Below, piece after piece: positions 24,898 to 35,694 of a DNA stretch of 64,000 nucleotides. Each line of letters opens with the position of its first letter. Positions within the stretch are counted from its first letter, which is position 1. This stretch comes from Chamaelirium japonicum (Eukaryota; Streptophyta; Magnoliopsida; Liliales; Melanthiaceae): NCBI GenBank assembly GCA_947650365.1, contig OX393555.1:18339424-18403423 (forward strand), read 5' to 3'. The notes under the pieces are model-generated. The model saw only the letters and a program-made list of their open reading frames with translations, was not told the DNA's origin and searched no databases. The translations under genes were made by a program, and so were the position numbers.

Positions 24898-26382
24898 ATG
24901 GCCGGTGGACCGTATCGTACCCGCTCGACGTCGCAGCTCCCGTCCGAAGCCGCACCACTCGGAGATGCTAGTGACGTCGGGCGTCTTGTTCAACCATCAG
25001 CGGACACAGAGCGCGCAGTCCCGCTGGTGAGTCCCATACTGGGGGTCGGGGACTCCAGTCAAGCTCCGATAGCAACCCTGGCTCCACTAACCGGGGGTCT
25101 GTCGAAAGCTTTTCTGGCCACAATGATGATGACCCAGCAAGCTCTCACCACCCAACTCCAAACGATGCAGCGCAACTACGAGGAGTTGCTTGACTTCGTG
25201 CGGGCCGCATCGACGGGTGGTCTACTCAACCAGGGCATGTTGGCCCAAGCGGGACAGAGCCTCCTCACTCAAGCTGCCCCACCAGTGCAAATACAGTCGC
25301 AACCAGTGCCTCAGGTGGAGGTCAGGGTTAATCGCTCGGTGGAGGTCCAAAGTGTGAATCCCGACGGGCGAGACTCGAGTAGCCCGGAGCCTGCGGAAAG
25401 AAACAAACACGCCCGAGCTGCGTCGGCACGCTCGGATGTCCGGTCCCGGCTCGGGGCACACCCCCGACAGCCGCCTGCCTCCAAGCATCACTCAAAGACG
25501 GACTCGGCACAAGTGCATCGCCCGAAGCGAGACGGAGAACTTCATCGTCAATCGAGTGATAGTCATCACACTCGGATGACGCCAGCCAGTCGGCAGCCAG
25601 CTCATACTACTGACCGGAGGAGCGTACACGAACGCATTCGGGTACATGCGTCGGAGCGACTCGGGGAGCGAGAGGAGATCCAGCGAGACCGATCGGGGGT
25701 CCGAGCTCCCGACCGGTTGGAGAAAGTCGCCATCCGAGGAGCCGCACGATCGCCGCTTGTCGAGAAGCTACTCCGGGAGCCATTCCCTTGAGGATGGAAT
25801 CCTCCACGCCTTCCCAAGTTTGACGGATCGAAAGACCCGGTGGAGCATGTACTGGCTTTCCGAGATGCTCTGGTCCCGCATGAGGATGATCATATCCTCT
25901 GCCGGACCTTCGCCAACAGCTTGTCGGGAACGCCCCTCGAATGGTTCCACAAGCTCAGGCCCTCGTCCATCTCCTCCTTCTCGGAGCTGAGCACGTGGTT
26001 CATCGACCAGTACCGATGCAATCATCGGGAGCTGAAGACTCTGGAGTCACTCTTCGGGATGAGTATGACCCAGAAGGAGATGCTCCGACAATTCTACCAT
26101 AGGTTCAGGTCCGAGTACCTGAGCTTGGCAGACGCAGACGGGCAGGATCGCATGGTGATCGCGGCCTTCAAGAACGCCATTCAGCCTGCCTCGTCAATGC
26201 GTCGCTCATCAAGCGAATCCCGGAGATGATCGACGAGCTGTCGCAGCGCGTTGAGAAGTACATCAAGATCAAAGACGCGGACCGCAAGAGGAACGCGATG
26301 GAAACCAGGGCCCCGCACCAGAGCTACGCCAAGCCAGCTGCCGTGAAGAACGTCAACAAGTAGCAGGGGGATGCGATACGGC
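24898..26382 (+). pseudogene. gag region of Tat element B, first part
   Basis: Opens with a frame starting MAGGPYRTRS. It is rich in Gln, Arg and Ser up to about 25790, followed by the conserved retrotransposon gag core near 25800-26230. The zinc-knuckle part lies beyond the 3.35-kb insert, near 29960-30010 (YCEYHQGQGH). Several breaks. Confidence 0.75.
26328..26382 (+). repeat. 55-bp direct repeat, left copy
   Basis: Identical except for one base to 29735-29789. The two copies bracket the 3.35-kb insert, and both are native element-B gag sequence. Confidence 0.9.
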
Positions 26383-29300
26383 TGTTGAGCGGCCAATTTG
26401 TGCTAATTATCCCATTATTCTCAAGCATATATCGTCAGTTTGCTACGTAAAACTTTCATAATACACGTAAACTGCATTAGTTTCTTTGCACCACGATATA
26501 GTAGACTTTCATACTAACCCAACGGTATATTGGTTCGCTCTCATACATATCATGCATGAAAGTTATACTGCCTGATAACCTAAATTATTCTTTTATCGAT
26601 AATCGTGTATTGGAATCTTATGGACTTCATTTCATGTGTGTCTTGCAGGAAATTGATCCGGTACTCGACGTAGTCAGCTCAAGGGTATCAAGACTAAGCA
26701 GTGGATAATCTCGCGGCAATCCAATGGAGGATGTACAGCTCGTTGGAGGCCTATTCTGAAGAAACGATAAAGAAAATGATACTTGCGATAATTCGGTCGA
26801 GAGGAGACTTCAACAAGCCGTTGCAGCGCATGACTCGAACTAGAAGGTGACTACATGAATGCAAATGAGCGATGAGGGTTTTGATGATGAGTTCAAATGA
26901 TGGTGACCAAAGCCGGCCTGTCGTTCTCTTCCTATCTTTCTTTCTCTTTCTTTTCGTTTCCTTTTCATCTTCTATTTCCGTCTTTAATTTAGTTGTTTTC
27001 ACTCTGCGCGCACCTTATTCCAACTACAAAGCCCATCGTAGCAGTGCATCACCTAGGTCCCTTAGCATATCGCACACGAATCCCTCTCGGACCCAACCTA
27101 CCCGGCCAGCACCACTTGATCCGCACCTCACCCCATCGAGATCCATCAGAGCTCCGGAACCCATCGTCCCTTCTATTCCATCCCAGCTCTCCTTTGCATC
27201 GCATGACACCCAAGTCCCCACTTGTGCACCCGATCACGACCACCCGATCCTCCATCTCTATATCTCCCTCTCTAAACAACTCAATTGCACCCAGACGGAC
27301 CTCAACTGATCGCAGCCGGTCCATTCCCTAACCGACCCGATCGCGAGCTCGAGATCCCATCCCCTAGTTTTATTCCGATCCAAACCTCATCGCAGCCGCC
27401 CATTGCACTCAACCCAGCTCCGGACTCCTCTCCCTCCAACCCGATCACAGCCGTCCCGGACCCTTTAAAACCCCTAGGGCTGTGCAAAAACCGACCCGAA
27501 CCGCATAACCGAACCGAAACCGACCAAAATTTAACCGAAATAACCGAACCGAACATCAAACCGAACCGAAAACAAACCGAACCGACAAAACCGATTAAAT
27601 CGGTTTCGGTTTCGGTTCCCGGGTATGAAACACCGAACCGAAACCGAAAAAACCGACCCGACTTCTTAAATCATAAACACAACGGCCATAATACTTTTGT
27701 TTCCAGTAAGTGCAAGTACGAAGTAATTATGTTAGATCTACAATGCTTCAAAAGAGTGAACGTCGGTTGATTTTGTTTTGAACTTTCATTTTGGCACTAT
27801 GTAAGAATATAATCATCCACTTATTTGTGATGAACTGACGATTAAGATTCAAGAGCCAAGGGTTCTAGCATAACTCATATTAACCGAAACCGAACCGAAA
27901 CTGAACCGAAAACCGATCACACCGAACCGACAAAAACCGACCATTTCGGTTTCGGTTTCGGTTTTGATTTTTCGAAAACCGAAAAAAAATAAAACCGACA
28001 AAACCGACACCGAAACCGACCGACAAAACCGATGCTCACCCCTAAAAACCCCTTGCATGCAGGACCAGCTGTAACCAGAACCCATCATCCGGTATTCTCT
28101 CCAAAATCCGGTAGTCTCTCTCTTTCCTTACTCTCTCCTCTCTCTTACCCGATCGAGACCCAAGTCACCCAACAGCCCAGCCGAAATTCTCTCATTCTCT
28201 CTCACCGGGATTCTCTCTCTTCTACACCGATCTTCTCTCTCTCTCTCTCTAGAACCCCATGCGAACGAGAACCCAGCAGTCAGCTCTCTCCCGTTCCCTA
28301 CGTCCTCTCCTCTCTTTCCTTAACCGCCCCCCCACCGAATCTCTATTTCTCTCTTTTCCGTTTCTTTCTCTTCTTTTTCTTTCTAAAACCGGACCTCCCA
28401 GCTGTAGCCCGAGCATCTCTCTCCTCCTTGTATTCCTCTCTAATTACCTCTCTTTCCTTATCTCTCTAACCGTCCAAATATCAGCCCCTACCCGATCGGC
28501 CTGAGATATGCACGATCCCACACCGAACGTATCTCTCTCTCCTCCCGTTTTTCTTTCTCTTTCCTTGATTCTCTCTCTCTAAAACCCAAAACCGGATCAC
28601 ACCGAACTTGCAGCCCTCTCTCCCGTTCTCTACGTTCTCTCTCTTTCCTTATTCTCTCCTCTCTCCTCCTGGTTTTTCTCTCTCTAAAACCAGCCGAACT
28701 TCTCTCTATCCTATATAGAGGGGGGCAAGGACGAACCAAGGGAGGTTGCCATCTACAACCCGCATCCCTCACCACCTTAAACCTTCCACCATCTTCCATC
28801 TTCATCACCACCGAAGCTTAGGACGACCAAGCCGGCGGCCATTACACTACTGTACCATCATCATCTTCACGTACCATTTCCGAGCCACGTCCACCGCTCT
28901 TGAAGCCGTCGCCGTCATCGTCGGGTTCGTCATCTTCAAAGAAGCATCCGCCATCAACGCTCACATGGCCATGCGAGGCTAACCACCCTATTCTAAGACC
29001 TAGATGAAGCCCTGTAGTCAGATCTAAACTCTGTTTTTATGTGTTATTTCCATATTTCCGTTCGTTCAATGAAATAATGTGATCTTATTTATCTCATGAA
29101 AGCTTGATAGGAATTGCATGCAATAAGTCTGATTTATGCTCCGTTATTATTAGGGTTTTACAGAGGTCGATTTCATAGTTTTATTCCTCGTTATTACGGA
29201 AAGTTTTACGGGAAATTATTACATAGTCTTGGCTTTTGTTATCACTACGAATTTTACAGAGGATTACTTTATCTTATTCCTATGAAGCGAGAAAGATCGC

Positions 29301-29734
29301 TACATTAGTTCACTCTAATTGTGCTTCTTATTGAATACCTTCCGCGGGGATAGATTGACTTCGAATCTCCGTGACAATCCTGGAAATCATATAAAAGTAT
29401 AGTTTACATCGCTACTTGTGCGGATTCTAGGGCTTAGAATATCACATCTATATCTGACCTTCCACACTGCATCACATTACCTTAATTAGTTAATCTGCAT
29501 GCTTTAATCTTGATTAGTTTACTTTTTCACAATCTCATAAAACCAAATCAACAACATTGCTCATTAAGTAACTTAGGTAGATAGATTAATAACCTTAGAT
29601 TAGATAGTTCCCTCATTAGCAATCCCTATGGGATCGACCTCGTAATACGTACCGCTCCTACAAAGCGATTCGTGCACTTGCGAGTTATAATTTAGATCAA
29701 ATTAACCCCTCAATTTAGGATTAGTTTAGATCTT
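26383..29734 (+). mobile_element. 3.35-kb insert in gag of element B, LTR-like
   Basis: Begins TGTTGAGCGG. It contains a long pyrimidine-rich section (28110-28700), a TATATAGAGG box near 28711-28720, and a right end with GTGCACTTGCGAGT and CCCTATGGGATCGACCTCGT. Those words are typical of 3' ends of long LTRs in Athila/Tat-type elements. No gag or pol is present, so it may be a solo long LTR or part of a large non-coding element. Its flanks are duplicated over 55 bp, far more than the 5 bp an integrase leaves. Confidence 0.55.
27475..28044. mobile_element. hAT-like non-autonomous element with perfect 8-bp TSD
   Basis: The ends TAGGGCTGTGC and GCTCACCCCTA are hAT-like. An exact AAAACCCC duplication lies at 27467-27474 and 28045-28052. 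The interior is dominated by ACCGAAACCG and its reverse CGGTTTCGGT in opposite halves, making a long imperfect palindrome. No transposase. Confidence 0.9.
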
Positions 29735-29789
29735 GCCAAGCCAGCTGCCGTAAAGAACGTCAACAAGTAGCAGGGGGATGCGATACGGC
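29735..29789 (+). repeat. 55-bp direct repeat, right copy
   Basis: Right partner of 26328-26382, after which element B's gag sequence resumes without loss. Confidence 0.9.
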
Positions 29790-32700
29790 ACGAGGCGAAG
29801 CGGCAAAGGCAAGACAGGCCAGCGAGGCCGCAGTGGAACAGAGAGTTCACAGTACTGAACGCCCCCATAGATCAGATTCTGGAAGCTATCAAGGGCGAAC
29901 CATACTTCAAGTGGGCGCAATCGCTTGAACCCGAAGAGAGGGGAGCCAGAGATGCATCAAGGTACTGCGAGTACCACCAGGGCCAAGGTCACACTACCCT
30001 GCAGTGTCGGGCTCTCAAACATCATATCGAGGATCTCATTGAGGCCGGCCATATTGGCTGCTTCATTGACCTCCCTCAACGTAAGGAGACTAAGGCTGTA
30101 GGGGAAGTCCAGCGAGGGGCGACGACACAACGCTTACCGGGTCCTCCGCCAGAAAGGCACCAGCTCCGAGAGGTAGATGCAGTCTACAGGTACCATGGCC
30201 CGGTACCATCATCAAATGCCGTCGACCGACAGGTGAGACGAATTGAACAAGCAAGGCAAGTCCGCCATGTGGTACTCGACCCTGTCATCCGTTCCGAGCC
30301 AAGAGTGGAAGCTGCAGTACAGTTTTCGGCGGCTGATCTGGTCGGAATAGAGAGGCCTCACAACCATCCCCTGGTCATACGGCTCCAGATAGCCAATTGC
30401 CTAGTGAAGAGAATTCTGGTCGACGCCGGAAGTTTGGTAGACGTGCTCTTCCTCAGCGCCTTCGACGCCATACAGCTAGATCGCGGACAGATGACCGAGT
30501 CATCGTCGACGGTAACGGGCTTCACGGGGGAGGCTGCAAGGGTGGTTGGTGAGATCACCCTTCCGATCACCACAGGGCATCTCACTAATCTTACCCGGTT
30601 CATTGTGATCGAAGCTCACTCGGCGTACAATATCATCCTTGGAAGGCCGGATGCGGTCCCCTCGTCGGCCCACCAGGTAGTGAAGTTTTCGACCGACAAG
30701 GGCGTGATGAGCATTCGAGGTGACCAGTCCTCGGCAACCAAGTGCGAGCTCAGTGCCATCCATCTGAAGGCGACATGCCAAATCGAGGGAGGAGAATCAG
30801 GTGAAGGCGGCACTGAGTTGGGCATCCTCAACTTCTGGACTGCGAAGCAGAGTCAAGAAGCACCAATGCTCCAGCACCACGCCCTATCAAGAGCAGGAGC
30901 GCGAGGAGGCCAAGCATCTAAGAAGACCGACCTGTCAGTTGAACTTAAAGAACTGACAGTGTCGAGGGACCTGCTGAAGACCAACCTGTCAGCTGAACAT
31001 AAAGAGCTGACAGTGTCGGGGGACTTGCTGAAGACCGACATGACAGCTGAACGTAAAGAGCTGACAGTGTCGGGGGACCTACAGAAGACCGACCATTCAG
31101 TTGAACGTAAAGAACTGAATGCGTCGAGGAGCTTGAAGAAGGCCGGTCAGTTAGCTGAACTTAAAGAGCTAACTGGTCCGAGCGACCCGATGGAGACTGA
31201 CCTACCAGCTGAAGGTAAAGAGCTGAGCAGGATGACGCACCCTCAGAAGACCGACCGACCGGTTGAATCTAAAGAACCGGACGAGTTGGAGAGCCCGAAC
31301 GCGGAGTGGGAGGAGTCGCCTGCCGTCGAGCCAATTCTGCCCGTGGACTTAGGAGAAGCGGGTCATCCGAGGATAACTTTTCTCGGGTCGCGGCTGCCGA
31401 AGCATCATGCCGAAGCTATGACGACATTTGTCAAGGCAAACCTGGACGTGTTCGCATGGTCAGTCGAAGATATACCAGGTATCCACCCCGATGTAGCCTG
31501 TCATTACCTCAACATTCGAGAAGGAGCTGCACCTGTACGCCAGAAGCCCCGGTCGCTAGCACCGGAAAAAGCAGCAACTGTCAACACGGAGGTAGAGAAG
31601 CTGCTACGAGCGGGCATCATCAGAGAGGCTCGGTACCCGAAGTGGATCGCTAACGTGGTCGCCGTCCCCAAGAAGTCCGGAGCCATTCGGGTCTGCATCG
31701 ATTTCACAAATCTCAACCAGGCATGCCCAAAGGATAGCTACCCGCTACCGCGCATCGATACCCTGGTGGATTCCACGGCGGGGCACGAGAGGCTCTCGTT
31801 CATGGACGGGTACTCGGGCTATTACCAGATCCCCATGAATCCGGAGGACCAAGAGCACACGACCTTCGTCACGGGTCGAGGGCTCTACTGCTACAAGATG
31901 ATGCCATTCGGATTGAAGAACGCGGGGGTGACGTACCAAAGGCTGGTGAACAAGATGTTCGTCGACCAAATCGGAAGGAACGTGGAGGTCTACGTCGACG
32001 ACTTACTTGTGAAGAGTCAGGCTGAGGATACGCATATGCAAGACCTGGAGGAAACCTTCGCAACCTTGCGGAGGTACAACATAAAGTTGAACCCGGCCAA
32101 GTGCGCCTTCGGCGTGACGTCGGGAAAATTCCTGGGATACTTGGTCACCCGACGGGGGATCGAAGCCAACCCGGAGCAGATCCGTGCCTTGGAGGAGATG
32201 CTATCGCCAAAGTCACGAAAGGAAGTCCAGAAGCTGACCGGACGGATCAACGCCATTAATCGCTTCATTTCCAAGTCCTCAGACCGGTGTCGGCCCCTGT
32301 TCGAGAGGCTGAGTAAGCTTGCACCTTTTGACTTGGACCAACACTGTGAAGAAGCATTTCAGGAGCTGAAGACGTATCTTGGACGACCCCCTATCTTGAC
32401 AGCCCCCCAGCTAGGTGCAACGCTGGGGGTGTATCTTTCGGTGTCAGAGGCAGCAATCAACGCTGTACTGATATGCGAATGTGAAGGAGCGGAGAGGCCT
32501 GTCTACTACGTCAGCCGCATCATGACGTCAGCTGAAACTCGGTACGCGCGGATTGAACAAGTAGCCCTGGCATTAGTGTACGTCTCAAAGAGGCTTCGCC
32601 CGTACTTCGTCGCTCACCCCATCGAGGTCATCACTGAGCACCCCCTGAAGGAAGTACTGGATAACTCTACTCGGGTAGGTCGGCTGAGCAAGTGGGCTGC

Positions 32701-32896
32701 AGAGCTGCAAGAGTTTGGTCCTCGTTACGTGCCTCGGAAAGCAGTCAAGGGCCAAGCACTTGCGGACTTCCTCAGTGATTTCCCGGTGAAAGACACTGCA
32801 CCGGTGCCGGAGACGTTAGAAGACCTGTCGGTAGCTGCCGGTCGACCCGTGGGAGTCGGTGCGGTAGCAGGACAGGAAGGCGAAGGAAAAGGCTAG
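29790..32896 (+). pseudogene. Element B gag end, protease, reverse transcriptase, RNase H
   Basis: The longest open stretch of the window lies here. Recognisable parts are the zinc knuckle (about 29960-30010), the aspartic protease core (VDAGS near 30420, an Ala where most families have Ser or Thr), a repeat-rich linker (30932-31309), the reverse transcriptase (PFGLKNAG and YVDDLLVKS near 31905-32020) and RNase H (about 32400-32770). It is the best preserved part of the element, but it belongs to a broken copy. Confidence 0.85.
30932..31309 (+). repeat. 54-bp in-frame array of seven hairpin units in pol
   Basis: Left arms start at 30932, 30986, 31040, 31094, 31148, 31202 and 31256, an exact 54-bp (18-codon) period. 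Each unit has a 9-nt left arm, a 10-nt loop of consensus GAANNTAAAG, and a 9-nt right arm. Pairing by unit is 9, 9, 7, 9, 9, 5 and 8 of 9. Arm sequences differ among units: CTGTCAGTT, CTGTCAGCT, ATGACAGCT, CATTCAGTT, CAGTTAGCT, CTACCAGCT and CGACCGGTT. The right arms change to match. The protein repeat has a conserved E-x-K-E core. It sits between protease and reverse transcriptase. Element A lacks this region. Confidence 0.9.
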
Positions 32897-33330
32897 AGAT
32901 TGTTCGTGGATGGCTCGTCGTGCGCAGTCGGGAGTGGTGTGGGGGTAGTCCTAGTAACCCCCGACCACACGAAGCTCAAAAAATCAGTGCGGCTACTTTT
33001 CCCGACGACGAACAACGAAGCGGAGTACGAGGCGATGCTGACAGGACTGGAGATGGCGACATCACTGGGGGTGACCAGCCTACAGGTCTACGGTGACTCC
33101 CAACTGGTAATCAATCAGATTATCGGTAGGTACGAAGCCCGCGACGCAAGGATGCAAGCTTACCTAAGCTAGCCCGGGAGTTGATCGCCAAGTTCGAAGA
33201 CATAAGCTTCCACCAGTTCCCCAGAGCGGAAAACAAGCAGGCGGATGCCCTTGCTAATCTAGCATCGGTACTCGGAGAAGACAGAGAGAAGCGAGTCTTC
33301 ATTGTGGTGCAAGCTGACCCATGAACAGTC
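32897..33330 (+). pseudogene. Archaeal-type second RNase H of element B
   Basis: Begins FVDGSS, with NNEAEYEA near 33015 and YGDSQLVI near 33095. This is the D-E-D layout of archaeal-like RNase H. A second RNase H after the retroviral-type one is the hallmark of the Tat lineage. Element A has the homologous part at about 14575-15090. Confidence 0.85.
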
Positions 33331-33584
33331 GGCCCCGCAGAAGATAGTTGCCTGACGAGGAGGACACAAGCCATTGAGGCGGCCCATACTATTGCGGTCG
33401 GAGCGGATTGGATAGGCAACATGAAGAAGTACCTACTTGATGGGATATTATCGGAGGACGTCGATGAGGCCTGAAGAACCAAGGCGCACGCTCCAAGATA
33501 CACCCTCATCGACGACGAGCTGTACAAGCGTTCGTTTGGCGGACCGTACCTCAAGTTCCTCACGAAGGAACAAGCGGCAGAAAT

Positions 33585-34650
33585 CATGAAGGAGGTACAT
33601 GAAGGGGGGTGCGGGAACCATTCCGGAGGAAGAGCCCTGGCGCGGAAGATAAAGCTGCAGGGCTACTACTGGCCCACCATGGAAGCAGATGCGGGGGGAT
33701 ATATGAAAAGGTGCTTGCAATGTCAAAAGCATGCTCCCTCCATACATCAACAAGCAGAAGAGCTACACCCAGTATCCAGCCCTTGGCCCTTCCAACAGTG
33801 GGGGTTGGATATTTATGCCCCTTCCCGACGTCGCCCAACCGGAGGAAGTTCCTCCTCGTCGCCACCGACTACTTCACCAAGTGGGTGGAGGCAATCCCGT
33901 TGCTGAAGATCGGGGAAGTTCAAGTGGGAAAGTTCCTATGGAGCAGCATCATCTGTCGATTCGGACTACCGCGGGCTTTTGTTGCAGACAACGGGCGATA
34001 ATTCGATGCGGAGTCAATCAGGAAGTTCTGCGCCAGCAACAACATCAAGCTGTTCTTCTCTACACCGCGGTACCCTCAGAGCAACGAGCAAGCAGAGTCG
34101 ACGAACCGCGCCATTCTGGACATACTGAAGAAAAAACTGGAGCAGAAGAAGGGTTTGTGGGAAGAAGCTTTACCCGGAGTTCTATGGGCCTACCGGACGA
34201 CGCCGAAGCAACCGACGAGAGAGTCCCCGTTCAGCCTTACCTATGGCTCCGAAGCAGTCCTGCCAACTGAAACCTTGGTCCCAACACAGCGATCAGTCGT
34301 AGCTGCCGACCTAGAGCGGAACGACGAACTCCTGCTGGATGGCCTAGACCTGCTGGAAGAGAAGAGGGAAAGAGCGAGAGCGCGCCTAGCCAATTATCAT
34401 CAGGCCATCAAAAGGGCGTATGACCGCAAAGTTAGAAGGCGGGTATTCAAACAAGGAGACTTGGTCATGCGGAAAGTCTTTGACAATACCAAGGAGCTGG
34501 GAAGTGGCAAGCTGGGAGCTACCTGGGAAGGACCATACATCATCGATGGTATGGGAAAGAATGGAGCCTACCTCCTGAAGACTCAAGACGGCGATGCACT
34601 AGCAAGGCCATTTAATGCCACCAATCTGCACAAGTTCTACCAGGGTAGCT
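33585..34650 (+). pseudogene. Integrase of element B
   Basis: The zinc-binding part (HEGGCGNHSG, then CLQCQKHAP near 33715-33735) is followed by the catalytic core (GLPRAFVADNG near 33965) and a C-terminal tail ending near NLHKFYQGS at about 34645. A few breaks. Confidence 0.8.
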
Positions 34651-34763
34651 AAATGGGAGATGCTTGTAATCGTTCTGTAGTTCTGAATCTATTCAATAAA
34701 GATGCATTTGCTCAGCGTTCTCGTTCACGTGTGAGAATAAAGGGTTAACCGAGGCAACCTAAA

Positions 34764-35343
34764 CCAAGTGGTATATAACACTCCGAGCGAGTTCTACCAC
34801 TTGGCCGATCGGTCGACAGGACCCTGTGAAGGGCGAGACCGGCCGGTGAACACCTGGGAAGATCGACCAACAGGCCCCGCCGGGGTACGACCGGTTGACC
34901 AACCTAAACCAAGTGGTACATAACACTCCGAGCGAGTTCTACCACTTGGCCGACCGGTCGATAGGACCCTGTGAAGGGCGAGACCGGCCGGTGAACACCT
35001 GGGAAGATCGGTCGACAGGCCCCGTCGGGGTACGACCGATTGACCAACCTAAACCAAGTGATACATAACACTCCGAGCGAGTCCTACCACTTGGCCGATC
35101 GGTCGACAGGACCCTGTGAAGGGCGAGACCGGCCGGTGAACACCTAGGAAGATCGGTCGACAGGCCCCACCGGGGTATGACCAGTTAACCAACCTAAACC
35201 AAGTGGTATATAACACTCCGAGCGAGTCCTACCACTTGGCCGACCGGTCGACAGGACCCTGTGAAGGGCGAGACCGGCCGGTGAACACTTGGAAAAATCG
35301 ATCAACAGAACCCGCGGGGGAACGACCGATTGACCAACGCAAG
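34764..35343 (+). repeat. Four exact 145-bp units after pol in element B
   Basis: Units begin at 34764, 34909, 35054 and 35199. Each begins CCAAGTGGTA (CCAAGTGATA in unit 3) and has TACCACTTGG 21 bases after the first arm, a 10-bp stem. Further pairing words (GACCGGCCGG, GGCCCCGCCGGGG) follow in each unit. It lies in the 3' untranslated part and is homologous to 16452-17010 in element A. Confidence 0.9.
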
Positions 35344-35392
35344 CAAGGCAGGGTATATCACCCACTGCTAATATAAAGGCCAGATTTTGGTC

Positions 35393-35548
35393 GCGCGTCG
35401 TCGACGTGTAGTCACGCGCGTCAACGTGTAGTTACGCGCGTCGACGTATAGTTACGCATGTCGTCGACGTGCAGTTACGCGCGTCGGCGTGTAGTTACGC
35501 ATGTCGTCGGCGTGTAGTTATGCGCGTCGTCGACGTGCAGTCAAAATA
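35393..35548 (+). repeat. Array of seven 20-23-bp units
   Basis: Units alternate GCGCGTCGTCGACGTGTAGT and GCATGTCGTCGGCGTGTAG forms, several centred on the palindrome GTCGAC. It separates the 145-bp array from the antisense gene's 3' end. Confidence 0.8.
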
Positions 35549-35694
35549 TGAGAACCAGATTTCAGCGACACAACGTCGATGTGTACTTAAGATACAGAAT
35601 CGATGAGAAAGAAGGCAATCATGGCATTCAGATGAAACATTAAGAGGTTCCAATACAAACGAGAGTTGCTTTATTACATCAAAACATCAAGAGG

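Noticed and set aside
28746-28982. Short frame resembling a small membrane protein
   Set aside because: It lies within the LTR-like insert, lacks a recognisable family and is likely chance.
30932-35343. CRISPR-like regular arrays
   Set aside because: Units are contiguous with no unique spacers, lie in a plant retrotransposon, and one array is in coding frame.
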